DNA from: Ustilago trichophora
Taxonomy: Eukaryota > Basidiomycota > Ustilaginomycetes > Ustilaginales > Ustilaginaceae
NCBI GenBank assembly: GCA_900323505.1
Contig: OOIN01000012.1
Location: forward strand, 62,001-126,000
DNA length: 64,000 nt
Reading direction: 5' to 3'
Shown: piece by piece, positions 54,728-64,000 of the stretch
Layout of the letters: each line of letters opens with the position of its first letter
Position numbering within the stretch: position 1 is the stretch's first letter
The notes under the pieces: generated by a model
What the model saw: only the letters and a program-made list of their open reading frames with translations
What the model was told of the DNA's origin: nothing
The model's database searches: none
Position numbers and translations under genes: made by a program

Positions 54728-57244
54728 CTAGTTGCAATGCTGGGAGGATGCGTGCGATAAATCTGAAGACAGTTCGTGATTCGACATGACGAGCTGCAAA
54801 GGCGATGGAAGCGGTTTGGTCATGGCGGTGCCAGTAAAGTACTGATGACTCGGTTTCAACGGAGATGCCGAGCCGCAATGGCTGCGTTGGGAAGCTCTTC
54901 GGCTGTGTTCGATGATGGGCGACGAAGCTTTGCTTGCGGTGTGGCGTGGAGCCTCGAGCTCAGAGCCATAGGTTGAGGAGGGCTGCTGCTGCTGCTGCTG
55001 TTGTTGTTGAAGAGCAAGCTCGGCGCTGAGCGATGTCAGGATCTGTTGGACAATCTTGGAATTGCGCTCGCCACGATCCGCACCGCATCCAGTATCCTTG
55101 CCGAGAGCCGACATCACTGCCCGCTCTACCGACTCTTCCAACGAAGCTCTGTACAGAGTCAGCGGTTCTGCTTCGATTCTGCCCTGACCACACGTGGCAG
55201 ACAAGTCGATTGGCAAAGTGTTCATATCGTTGACGGGTTCAATGACACTTCGCTGGTGCTGATGGTGATACTGGTGCTGTTGCTGTTCCATCTTGCTTCG
55301 ACGCCTCTTGATGCTGGCCCAGTCGCGAGCTGCAGCAGCAAGTGTGCTTCCGGAAAACGACGGACGAGGACTGGCGGTAGGAGATTGGACGCTATTAAGC
55401 CCGGCAAGCGACATCTGCACCGGAAGCGAGGACGATGGCGCCGGCTCGCAACCTTCGCCTTCGAGCGCAGGGTCAAAAGCAAAATCGTTGGAATTCGCTG
55501 TATCGCTCGTCTGTGCTTCCGACTCGAGGCTCATAGCCGCCGCTCGAGCTGCTTGATCAAATAGTTCGATGTCGGAAAGACGTGGATCGGCTGCTGACAG
55601 GAGAGAATGCGATCCCTCGGCCGTCTCTGCTGTTCTTCCAGTAGCTTGGCCATGTGCATCCATGCCAAACGATCCCGGTCGTCGAGCAGCCACCAATCCG
55701 GAACGTACAAGCGAGCTGCGCCTCCTTACATCTTGAAAGCACGCCGTCATGGGAGAGACGAGCATCGATTCGTTGCCCTGCTCGTACGCCCATGGATGGA
55801 AAAAACCGCGAAAGGTGCCTGAGCTGGGCGTCGAGGGAAACGCCGTACGAGGTCGACCCATGGCATTCTTGCTCGACTGTCCAAGCCCGTCAAAGGATCG
55901 CGGCGAAGGAAGCGACTGATCGTCGTACGAGCAGAGCTGCCAAGTGTTGGGAATCGGCGGCGGCTGGGCTTTGCGACCTTTCCAGGCAGGAGCCGGCATG
56001 ACGAGCTGGTCCGAAAAGCCCGTTTGTGTATGGCTTGTCTCGCCACCATCCTCCCTGTCAAAGCCGACATTGCTGACATGGGTTTCTTGGAGAGGCTGCG
56101 CGTTTGCCAGGACAAAAGGTGGCGGCGGCGAACACGGTCGCGACAGAGGTACTGATGAAGCTCTTCGTCCCAACAAGTTGGGCGTGACCGGACGGGGCTC
56201 TGCCAAAGCCTCTGGTTGGCCTTGATCAATGGAAGGGGTCCTCGAGGCGAGTCGGAAGGGTTCGGGCGAAGGAATTTGCACCGCTCCCGGTCCAGTACTG
56301 GCGCCCGACGTAGGTGAGTTGGAAGGAGACGGGTGGAGAAAGACGGTCTCGAGCATCTGCTCGGCGGGAGGCAACTCGATCCGGCTCGATTGATTCGATT
56401 TGTTGACCTTTGCACGCTTGCGAGGTGGAGCGGTGGTCGAATTTGTTTGGCGTGTCGCCTCGCGTGCCCTTTTGATGGCTTTGGAAGGACCGGAACGAAG
56501 AATGACACCATGCTTGCCTTGCGCCTTGAGGATAATGTCGGCAATCTCTTGACACTCCTCCTCGCCATTCTCGAGCTTCTTGACGTTGCGTTTGTTGACC
56601 CCGGTGCGGCGCGTCGTGGGCTGATATCGATAGTTGGGAAAGAGTTGCTTGTGCTTCTCCTTTTCCTCCTTGGCAATCTGCTCGTAGTGGGCACGCTCCT
56701 CGGGTGCTAGGCTCTTCCACATGTGGGCGATGATACGGCTGATGTTGCGATGGTCATGTTCGACTTCCTTGGGTATAAGTTTCTGCGCGACGGTGTGCGA
56801 TCGGAAAATAATGTAGGCGTTACGAGGCCGCTTGATGTGATTGGGAGGCGTCTTTTTGGCATGCGACACCCCGGGGCGCTTGGATGGTGGAATTCGTTTG
56901 ATCTTGTCAAGTTCTTGAGCATCCTCGTCCTTGAGTCCTGTATACAGTGAAGCAGCCAAGATGGTTTCTTTTTTTGGAAACGAGATGGACTGGAAAAGTG
57001 GAGCCGCAACTTCAATGGCCGATATCGCGCCGTCTTGAGAAGGAGAACGCTTGAAGGCCACAGGGTCCTGCTGGAGGCTACCCTGTGCTACTTTAGAACT
57101 ACTGCTGGGCTGAGCATCCGTCGACCATCCTTGAAAAAGGTCCACGGCAACATGACCACGCCTTTCCGAGCCTACGGCGGCATTGGTGGTATCTGTATGA
57201 TTTGACATGGTGTATTGCATCAATGTCGGGATGTACACTCTCAA
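54728..57244 (-). CDS. HMG-box transcription factor, Prf1-like candidate
   Basis: 838 residues, single exon; the ATG at 57,244 is followed by further Met at residues 9 and 13. A MAT/Sox-type HMG box spans about 136-206: HIKRPRNAYIIFRSH, KEVEHDHRNISRIIAHMWKSL, EERAHYEQIAKEEKEKHKQLFP; the basic stretch RRTGVNKRNVKK follows. The rest is low-complexity with many Ser-Pro/Thr-Pro pairs, including a P-x-T-P motif, and a run of nine Gln near residue 745 coded by a CTG/TTG microsatellite. In smut fungi, Prf1 (pheromone response factor) has an N-terminal HMG box, MAPK sites and a long promoter with its own ACAAAGGG elements. All of these are present here, but Rop1 or another smut HMG protein cannot be excluded. 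Confidence 0.85.
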   Translation of the reverse strand: MRVYIPTLMQYTMSNHTDTTNAAVGSERRGHVAVDLFQGWSTDAQPSSSSKVAQGSLQQDPVAFKRSPSQDGAISAIEVAAPLFQSISFPKKETILAASLYTGLKDEDAQELDKIKRIPPSKRPGVSHAKKTPPNHIKRPRNAYIIFRSHTVAQKLIPKEVEHDHRNISRIIAHMWKSLAPEERAHYEQIAKEEKEKHKQLFPNYRYQPTTRRTGVNKRNVKKLENGEEECQEIADIILKAQGKHGVILRSGPSKAIKRAREATRQTNSTTAPPRKRAKVNKSNQSSRIELPPAEQMLETVFLHPSPSNSPTSGASTGPGAVQIPSPEPFRLASRTPSIDQGQPEALAEPRPVTPNLLGRRASSVPLSRPCSPPPPFVLANAQPLQETHVSNVGFDREDGGETSHTQTGFSDQLVMPAPAWKGRKAQPPPIPNTWQLCSYDDQSLPSPRSFDGLGQSSKNAMGRPRTAFPSTPSSGTFRGFFHPWAYEQGNESMLVSPMTACFQDVRRRSSLVRSGLVAARRPGSFGMDAHGQATGRTAETAEGSHSLLSAADPRLSDIELFDQAARAAAMSLESEAQTSDTANSNDFAFDPALEGEGCEPAPSSSLPVQMSLAGLNSVQSPTASPRPSFSGSTLAAAARDWASIKRRRSKMEQQQHQYHHQHQRSVIEPVNDMNTLPIDLSATCGQGRIEAEPLTLYRASLEESVERAVMSALGKDTGCGADRGERNSKIVQQILTSLSAELALQQQQQQQQQPSSTYGSELEAPRHTASKASSPIIEHSRRASQRSHCGSASPLKPSHQYFTGTAMTKPLPSPLQLVMSNHELSSDLSHASSQHCN

Positions 57245-58221
57245 AGTATGGCGAGAGAAAAGTCAGGTGAGAGAGGAGGTCAAGGGAATCGATGATCAAG
57301 GTCTATCTGGCAAGGCAGGCCTCCTAATATGTAATGAGGGCTTGTCTTGCAGCGTTTCTTTCCCCCTCCCATGCGCTGCAACCAACAAAGGAAGCACAGC
57401 AGTCGTGGCGCTTGGACGATCTCGAGGCAAAGAGATGCTCGACATCCGAAAGAGACTAATGAAGTGCCCTTGCCGCGGGGGGGAGAGCTTGGCGCTTTGA
57501 GAGAGCACGTCAAAGCGCAAGGTGGGTCTGAGATTTCGGCAGGCGCCTACAGCAAAGCGCGAAGCAGCTGATTCGATTCGTCGATCGAATTGCATGTTGA
57601 GATAGTGGACAGATAGAGCCTCGAGAGCTTTAGATTAGGAACAATGGGCGGAGAGAATTAGAGAAGGTGCGGATTTACGCACGGTGCAAAACTAGCTCTG
57701 TTGAACCCACCCGTGTATCGGTGTATAGGTTTCAGACCAAGCAAACGCCACGATGCAATCAGTCTATGTACAAAGGAGACGCTAAAAGGTAACAGCACAT
57801 GATGGGATCTGACCTTGTTTGGCAGAGGAAAAATGGCAGGAAGCATGACGGCAGCAGGCCACGTGCCATTAGCGCCGTTCAAGACTGTCGTACGCTGTGT
57901 CCCACAGCATTGAGGTCATACACACACGTACACACACACGGAGGCTCGTCGACGGAGGCTCGACGGAGGCAAGACGGAGGCAAGACGAAGATAATGCAGA
58001 CGGACAAGACCAAGGGAGGCTAAAACAATGGATCTGAGCTGACCACCTAAAACGCAAAACACTTTGCACCACCATGATGTTGGCTGACGAACAATGGAAA
58101 AGCATGTGGCGCTAGTTTGTGGACTAGCATCAGATTTTATCAGGCTTTCTTTTTTTTTTCTCTCTTTTTTCTTTTTGCCAAATAGAGTGAGAAAGAAGAA
58201 AGGAAAAGGGGTGTCAAGACA

Positions 58222-58322
58222 ACAAAGGGGGACGCAATGCTTTGTATCAGGAAGAAAGAGATGTAGTGGACTGTACAATATGTGGTGGGCATGAGACCGG
58301 CGAGATGTGGACAGACAAAGGG
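58222..58322 (+). promoter_or_regulatory. Two ACAAAGGG elements (pheromone-response-element-like)
   Basis: ACAAAGGG at 58,222-58,229 and 58,315-58,322, same strand, 93 bp apart and 0.98-1.07 kb upstream of the HMG-box gene start. The smut pheromone response element bound by Prf1 is ACAAAGGGA; both copies here have G instead of the final A. Function is inferred. Confidence 0.45.
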
Positions 58323-60282
58323 GGGACGGCCAAAAGCAGAGAAGCAAAATTGCATGAATTCACACATGCGCAGATCTCCGAGCTAAAAGGCGCATCTCTC
58401 TTATTTCTTTTTTTACGAAAAAAAAAAAAAAAAAAAAAAAAGGTTCATGGTATAATGGATGATGATGAAGTTGTTGTTGGTAGCAATTGTGCTGAAATGG
58501 GGTAGATTCGTTTTGGAAGAATCAGATCAGCTTGTTTAGACATGCACCTCCGCAAGACCAAGATCTTACCGATGGCCTTGTTGCTTGTTCGACACAAAGC
58601 CCAGCCTGCATGCAACGCCTCTTGTGTGTGTGGGGCATCTCCCATCACTTGTCCAATACAATGCTTTGTTAAGAAATGAGATCGTGCTCGTAGAAGAATA
58701 CCGAAATACAGCGAGACGTGATGTTACGGTTTCGCCCTCGCCTCGCTGTCACGAGAACCGACTAAACCGCGGAGGGGGACAACATGACATGTGGACAAGG
58801 ACCGCGGAAACGACATCCCTTAGCGTCAGGCACGCAAACCGGTACCGAAGCAGGATGGATCGTTGGCTCATTGTGTTTCTGCCCAAGCAAGGGTTGGATT
58901 TTGAACAAGAATGGCTAAGATGCACGTTTTGTACAAGTTAGCATCTCAATCCGAGCCCCGCCATCTGAAACGTGACAAGTTTCAACAAGGACCACTCTAT
59001 TGTAATGTAAGGCTGAGCAAAGGAGATCAGATGTTTCAGCGATGGGTGTGGGTGAAAAGGAGCTTTGTTTTCGGACTTGAAAGCCTGCACACCTCTTTTT
59101 GCAGCTTCTCAGGCCGAGCATAGGACCAAATTGGCAGCACAAACTATGGTATGCTATGGTATCGAAATCAACCAATCTTGGGTTGCGAAAGGATTCCAAG
59201 TTTGAGATTGGGACGAGACAAGACGACGAAAGCGGTGTGGCAAAGTCAGTGTTACTGTCATGGGGGCTTATTTTTGCGCGCATAGTCGACGGATCCTTCC
59301 GGTTGATGTGTTCCGATGCTTCTTGAAACGCATGTCTATTTAGCAGCAAAGTGTTAGCGTCAAGCAACAGTACATTAGTCTGCAGAGAGAGGGAGAGGCA
59401 AATGTGGCGTCTTTGAGAGGTACGAACCGCGGAGTTGGCAGCCGACGAAACAAATTACGCACATGGAGGTGGCTTTGAAGAAAAAGAAAAGAGCTCTAAA
59501 TAGCGGCTGATGGCTCGGCTACGGGACCGCTCAAGAACTTGCATGCATGAGTTCCAGTCACTTGATACAGCAATGCTTTCCGCAAAAGAAAAACCAAAGC
59601 ATCCTCAATACCCCGAGGACTAGGGCTAACCTCTATGTCAACGACGAAACCAATACCAAAGCCATCAAGATCTGAAAAAGTAGTCCAATTGGAATGAATG
59701 GTATAAGCGACAGGACACAAGTGGTGCACAAAGTCGGAATCGTTTTCGACGTGATTGATGGCATTTCCTCGTGATGCCGAGGCAAAGCTAGACGAATCCT
59801 GAGCGAAAGGCACACACACACACACGTGTGAATGTGATCGTATGTGTGCTATTCGAGGTTGCCGAAGCCGATCCCGAAAGATAAGGCTTTTAGATTTTCT
59901 CTGACCCTACTGAACGGTACGGCTCAACCAAATAGCCAGAAAGTGGAGAGCCTGGGTGGCATCTCTCTCTCTCTCTCAGAGTCATGTTTCCCGTCTTTTG
60001 TGTTTCTGTGTTGGTCGATCAACTTTTTCCGGAAACTCGATTCAAGAACCAACGACCCATTAATGGGCCGGTCCCGTTAAGCTGAATCTGGGGATGCTAA
60101 TTGAGAATCCGATGCGGAGATGACGCTTGGTTGCTCCAATCTCTGCACTGTACTGTTTCATGCCATGCATCTTTGGCAGATGAAAGAGCATGTGATACAG
60201 TACTGTATTGTCGACAATCAATTTGCATGGTAGATCTTGCAGATTTTAGAGCTTTAAAAAAAGGTATACTGTATGATCCACA

Positions 60283-60302
60283 TGTACAGTACTGTACAGT
60301 AT
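60283..60302. repeat. Palindromic TACAGTACTGTA repeat
   Basis: TGTACAGTACTGTACAGTAT: nested perfect palindromes; two related copies lie within the preceding 140 bp. Confidence 0.9.
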
Positions 60303-60499
60303 AGTTCAAAAGTCTGCGAGGTTACGGTTCGACATCAGCTTGCATCTTGAACGAGCTGCGTGAATCTTCCCGCTTTTCTTGATTGTTGTTGGCCGTTATG
60401 GAATTCATCGGTCTTCTCTTTGTTAACTCTTTCGGGGGTGGTGGTTGATCTCTTTCCATTGGTATCCAACCTAACTTCTCCGCGCCAATCCTTGGTTTG

Positions 60500-60533
<34 letters not shown>

Positions 60534-61040
60534 GTTGCCAACATTCCCATTGTCTCCCTCCTACTGTATCCCGTTTCAAATTCGAGGCGCATTGCATTGT
60601 CCATCACCCTCAATCCGGTCCCCATCGAATCAAATCATTCCCGATATGCACAGATACAGTACACACATATCCGATCCCCATCTCAACCTCACTCACCTCG
60701 TGCTCACTCTTCCCCCCCCCCCCCCGACCTCGTTCATGCGACATCCCGCATAACCGCACAAATCACTGTACACTACACTACTCTCTGCATTCTCCCAAAA
60801 ATAGACCCAGTGTGTATGATCTGCATTCATGACCGAGGCCCACAAATTCTACCCCGGCCAACGTTTGCACTCGATATGATCCGCAGCGTGCTTTTTAAAC
60901 CATGCATAGATTAAAATGATCAATAGACTACACTGGCAAAACAAGAGGTTTCGACGAGGTCCGGAACGGTCTTGGCAATGCAGGCTCCTGAGCGAATCAT
61001 GCCCAATGTGGCGACCGAGAATCCGGTGATCCAGTTCAGA

Positions 61041-63173
61041 TCATCGTTGCGCTTCAGACATTGGCACGTCGCCTTCTGCATCAGCCTCGGGATCAACAGC
61101 ATTTGCTTGATGCGTCGTCGGTCCCACTTCGGTATTAACACCAGCACCAGCTTGGATCCCAGTCTTGTTGATGGCTGCATTCGAAGCTGCTGCTGCTGCT
61201 GCTGCGTCTTTGCTACTCTCAATCTCGCCAGACGCAGACGCAGACGCAGAGCTGCCAACTCTGCTTCCCTCACCACGGGGAACAACGATGCCGCCGCTCA
61301 CTTCCTTGGTCATCTTAACCATATCCGGTCTTCCGCTTGCGTACATGAGCAATTGGTCGGCGTACCGTTGCATCTCCTCGAGCGGAATCGTCAAGCGGAA
61401 ATCGTTGAGCAACAAGAACTGCAGCTCGAGCTGGTTGAGCTCGTGCGGAGGCAATCCCCCTACTTTGGCATATCGGCTGTTGGTGTAAAAAACGTCACTG
61501 AAAAACTTGCTCGCAACCGTCACACCTGCGATCACCAGTCGATGCACATTGTAGCTGTCGATCGCAAATCCGCGGATGCCAGGATGGGTATAAGGTTGTG
61601 ATGCTGCTACTACTGCTTCCTTGGTCGAATCCGACGGGCGTGTAGAGGCGTCGCTTACTACATCCGACTGTCCCGTAGCGCGTTCCACGGCGCGAGGAAG
61701 GCCAGCTGCTTCGCCCGCCACTTCGCCTTCGCCGTTGGCGCCGGGCTTGGCGCCAGTGCCCATGCGGCTCATGCGATCAAAGTAGACGAGCAAGCTCAAA
61801 AATACCTCGTTGGTGGTGGGACAGTATTTGAGGATGCGCAACAGGTACGATTCGATGCTGATGCTCGGTACGTTGCGTGCGTGAAAGCACAGCGTGCTCG
61901 AGGGCGTAGCAAGTGCACCTAGCGCTGCAAGGGTCACCGATGGTCGTCGCGGATCGCTGAACGAGAGATGCGACCCTGGAGGAGCCGAGTAATCGCGCAC
62001 CGTCTCAGCAGCGTCGCCCGAGTCGGCGGATGTAGCTGGCGCTGAGCGGTCTCTGCTGCGAGCGCCTCTCCTGCTTCGTGACGGGTCGTCCTTACTTCCG
62101 TCGGGTTGAAACTCGTCGTTGGCTGTGGCAATCTCGTGAAGCAGCGTAGCGAGGATCTTGAGCAGCTCCTGCGGGGGAAACGTAGCCAGATCCATCTTGG
62201 GAAGCGGTGGCGGCTTGGATTTGTTGACAATCCCGCTGCGATCCGTCAACGAGCTCGACGACACTTTGGAAGATGTAGAGTGAGGGGCCAGCGCATCCGA
62301 GGTCGAAAGCAGGCCCGCGGAATCAACCTGACTGTCATTGACTCGCGTTCGGGGTGAAGGCATTGCAGAGGTGGAGGCTTGCGCAGCTTGTGTGCTGTGC
62401 TGCTGCAACTGTTGCCAGTGGTTGTAAGAATCTGTCTCGGCAGGTGCCATATGAGAAGCGCTTCGGTGCGCTACAGCCGCCGAAGTTGACGAGGTGTGCA
62501 TACCTGACGACAATGCACCGGTATGGTCGGGCGATCTGGAGACATGCGAAACCGAATGCGGGCTGGCGCCATAGTTGTACGCTGTTGAGCCTTGCGAAGC
62601 GTCGAGGTTACCAGAAGCGCGCGATCCTCCGGGGCTAGTGCGCCGAGCCTTGGGTGCGGGACCACCGCGATGGTTGTCAGGACTGCCCAAGGACTGGCCC
62701 TGCTTTGCGCCCTGGGTCGAGTAGTCGGAAGCGATGCCGTTGGAAGGTCCCGCACGATGGAATCCACGCGGATCCAGAGCCTCGTAGGTGGTGCTGGAAG
62801 AATGCTCCATGGCGCCGGAGCGTGTGTAGTGGTCACGAGGCGAAGAGTGCGAGCCGAGGCAAGAATTGGCAAATGGATCGTTGAAGCGATAGTCGACAGG
62901 TGTGTGGGAAGCGCTCGAAGACTGGCTGAGGTACGAAGCAGCCGACTGGGCTGGACGCTTGGTGTGCACAGATCCGTACGTATGTTCAGGGACACGGTCG
63001 TAGGTACTGGCTGGACTGGTGGCGCTCGAAGAGGGATGCGATAAGGTAGGACGCGCGCGGAGCGAGGCTTGCGAGGATGAAGAGGTATAACAGGAACCGA
63101 CGGAGGAAGACTGCGAAGAAGGCGGTCCTGGTGGTGAGGCAGCGGATGAGTGGTCCGGGCTGGTTGAGAGCAT
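61041..63173 (-). CDS. Pho80-type cyclin with long N-terminal extension
   Basis: 710 residues, single exon. The first about 330 residues are Ser/Ala/His-rich with no domain; a helix at about 340-365 (FPPQELLKILATLLHEIATAND) resembles the start of PHO80/PREG-type cyclins. The cyclin box follows in two parts: about 428-470 (ARNVPSISIESYLLRILKYCPTTNEVFLSLLVYFDRMSRM) and about 536-600 (YNVHRLVIAGVTVASKFFSD, then YTNSRYAKVGGLPPHELNQLELQFLLLNDFRL). A polar insertion of roughly 60 residues separates them. The NSRYAKVGG...ELN..E..FL motif is diagnostic of the Pho80/Preg class, which regulates a Pho85-type CDK in phosphate response. The tail is Ala-rich and acidic. This is the second Pho85-class cyclin in the window. 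Confidence 0.92.
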   Translation of the reverse strand: MLSTSPDHSSAASPPGPPSSQSSSVGSCYTSSSSQASLRARPTLSHPSSSATSPASTYDRVPEHTYGSVHTKRPAQSAASYLSQSSSASHTPVDYRFNDPFANSCLGSHSSPRDHYTRSGAMEHSSSTTYEALDPRGFHRAGPSNGIASDYSTQGAKQGQSLGSPDNHRGGPAPKARRTSPGGSRASGNLDASQGSTAYNYGASPHSVSHVSRSPDHTGALSSGMHTSSTSAAVAHRSASHMAPAETDSYNHWQQLQQHSTQAAQASTSAMPSPRTRVNDSQVDSAGLLSTSDALAPHSTSSKVSSSSLTDRSGIVNKSKPPPLPKMDLATFPPQELLKILATLLHEIATANDEFQPDGSKDDPSRSRRGARSRDRSAPATSADSGDAAETVRDYSAPPGSHLSFSDPRRPSVTLAALGALATPSSTLCFHARNVPSISIESYLLRILKYCPTTNEVFLSLLVYFDRMSRMGTGAKPGANGEGEVAGEAAGLPRAVERATGQSDVVSDASTRPSDSTKEAVVAASQPYTHPGIRGFAIDSYNVHRLVIAGVTVASKFFSDVFYTNSRYAKVGGLPPHELNQLELQFLLLNDFRLTIPLEEMQRYADQLLMYASGRPDMVKMTKEVSGGIVVPRGEGSRVGSSASASASGEIESSKDAAAAAAASNAAINKTGIQAGAGVNTEVGPTTHQANAVDPEADAEGDVPMSEAQR

Positions 63174-64000
63174 GATTCTTGGCTCTAGAGTGATGCGGCG
63201 ATGGCGGAGTGTGGTGGCAGCAAAGGCCTACCTAGCTTGAAAGCAGAACCAGCGAGATGGACGAAAGGCTCGAGATACGAGGGTAAGCGCAACGACAAGG
63301 AGCGACGAGCGTCACCGGGGGTGCGATGAAGCTTCACGAAAACGCAATACTGAGCGCGCGGTACGCTTCTTGGGATGATTGTCGTCGAGTGATACGGCCG
63401 TTCACAGAAGGTTGCAACTAGTCCGCTTCGAAACGGGGACTCTTGTGACGGTAGGCCTCGGTGCGCAAATGGCGTGGAAGTGAGGAGTAGGATCGATAAG
63501 CGGAAATAGTGTACGCTCGCTTCAATGCACGGTCGACAAAGAGTGCTAGCTTTGGAGGTCGACCGGCAGGAATGGCGATGGTAGAGTATGGTAGACAAAG
63601 GAGGACAAGGTGTAATACCAAGCCAGCAGAGGTGTTGGGTGACGAAATCAAAAGCTCACATTTCAAAAGGGCGGGCGTCAGTTTGCTGAGCCACAATACA
63701 GTACAGTACAGTACAGCTGAAGAGCCGAGCACTGTCTCTTTTTCTTTTTTTTTTTCCTTTTTTTTTTCCTTTTTTTCCCCTTTTCTTGGAAAATCAGGCT
63801 CAGCTCAAGTGCCTTGCAAAAGGAAAAACAAAAATTGTGCGTCCGTGCTGCATTATGGGAACGTGCACATTGCTGCCAACCTCTGTCAGTCAGTCAGTCA
63901 GTCTGAGAGTCTGAGAGTTGGCTCAGCAGTTGTGCCCTTTTGATTTGCTGTGTTTTGGCCTCAATTGGATTTTTCATTGAGGCAAATGCGCTTGCATGGA
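63174..64000. other. Upstream region of the Pho80-type cyclin, no gene seen
   Basis: Contains a GTACAG array (63,697-63,717), T-rich runs (about 63,738-63,782), and short CAGT and CTGAGAGT repeats (63,883-63,916). No credible coding frame up to the window edge. Confidence 0.6.

Larger units (their letters stand above)
57245..61040. other. 3.8-kb upstream region of the HMG gene, no gene seen
   Basis: No convincing coding frame on either strand. Contains two ACAAAGGG elements, an A run (about 58,419-58,440), TACAGTACTG palindromes at 60,145-60,156, 60,194-60,210 and 60,283-60,302, a long A run at about 60,500-60,531 and a C run at about 60,711-60,724. The right-hand part is the 3' side of the Pho80-type cyclin gene. 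Confidence 0.6.

Overview
The window is about 64 kb of nuclear DNA from a basidiomycete, most likely a smut fungus (Ustilaginales/Ustilaginaceae). The basis is: mostly intronless long ORFs with small GT-AG introns confined to housekeeping genes; Ser/Ala/Pro/Gln-rich low-complexity protein tails; a cytochrome c that resembles those of Ustilago species; a short CCCTAA array (TTAGGG-type telomere repeat); and AT- and microsatellite-rich intergenic DNA. No tRNA, rRNA, CRISPR or intact transposon was seen.

Layout. 1-5.7 kb: a nitrate-assimilation pair in the same orientation, with the C-terminal two-thirds of nitrite reductase followed by complete nitrate reductase; four GATAAG-type motifs lie between them. 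6.1-13.7 kb (minus): a 2,506-residue membrane-anchored protein of repeated DUF3712/Tag1-like character. 16-17.3 kb (minus): a Pcl-type cyclin, followed by about 8.5 kb without a credible gene. 25.9-27.4 kb: fructose-1,6-bisphosphatase (5 exons). 28.9 kb: interstitial telomeric repeat. 29.3-31.1 kb: BTB/POZ-like protein. 32.0-33.9 kb (minus): Dal5/ACS-family MFS permease. 36.0-37.5 kb: ribosomal protein S21. 38.5-43.3 kb (minus): SIN3 corepressor, divergent from cytochrome c at 44.8-45.6 kb. 45.9-46.9 kb: an orphan ORF embedded in minisatellite DNA. 47.2-47.8 kb (minus): four-helix MARVEL-like membrane protein. 49.1-51.1 kb (minus): a second MFS transporter. 52.1-53.8 kb (minus): ribosomal protein S4. 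54.7-57.2 kb (minus): HMG-box transcription factor with a long upstream region holding two ACAAAGGG elements, as expected for a Prf1-like pheromone-response regulator. 61.0-63.2 kb (minus): Pho80-type cyclin.

Functionally this is an ordinary euchromatic segment: nitrogen and carbon metabolism, respiration, translation, chromatin repression, and two cyclins of the Pho85/Cdk5 type. The genes do not form one pathway, apart from the nitrate/nitrite reductase pair.

The most unusual points are: a cytochrome c gene whose third intron has a GG instead of GT donor, next to an atypical heme-loop sequence; a dispersed, often palindromic GTACAGTAC/GTACTGTAC motif present in most intergenic regions; an orphan ORF without an ATG growing out of a 39-bp minisatellite; introns that fall in or directly after the start codon of SIN3 and RPS4; an interstitial telomeric array; and the 8.5-kb gene-poor tract upstream of the Pcl cyclin.
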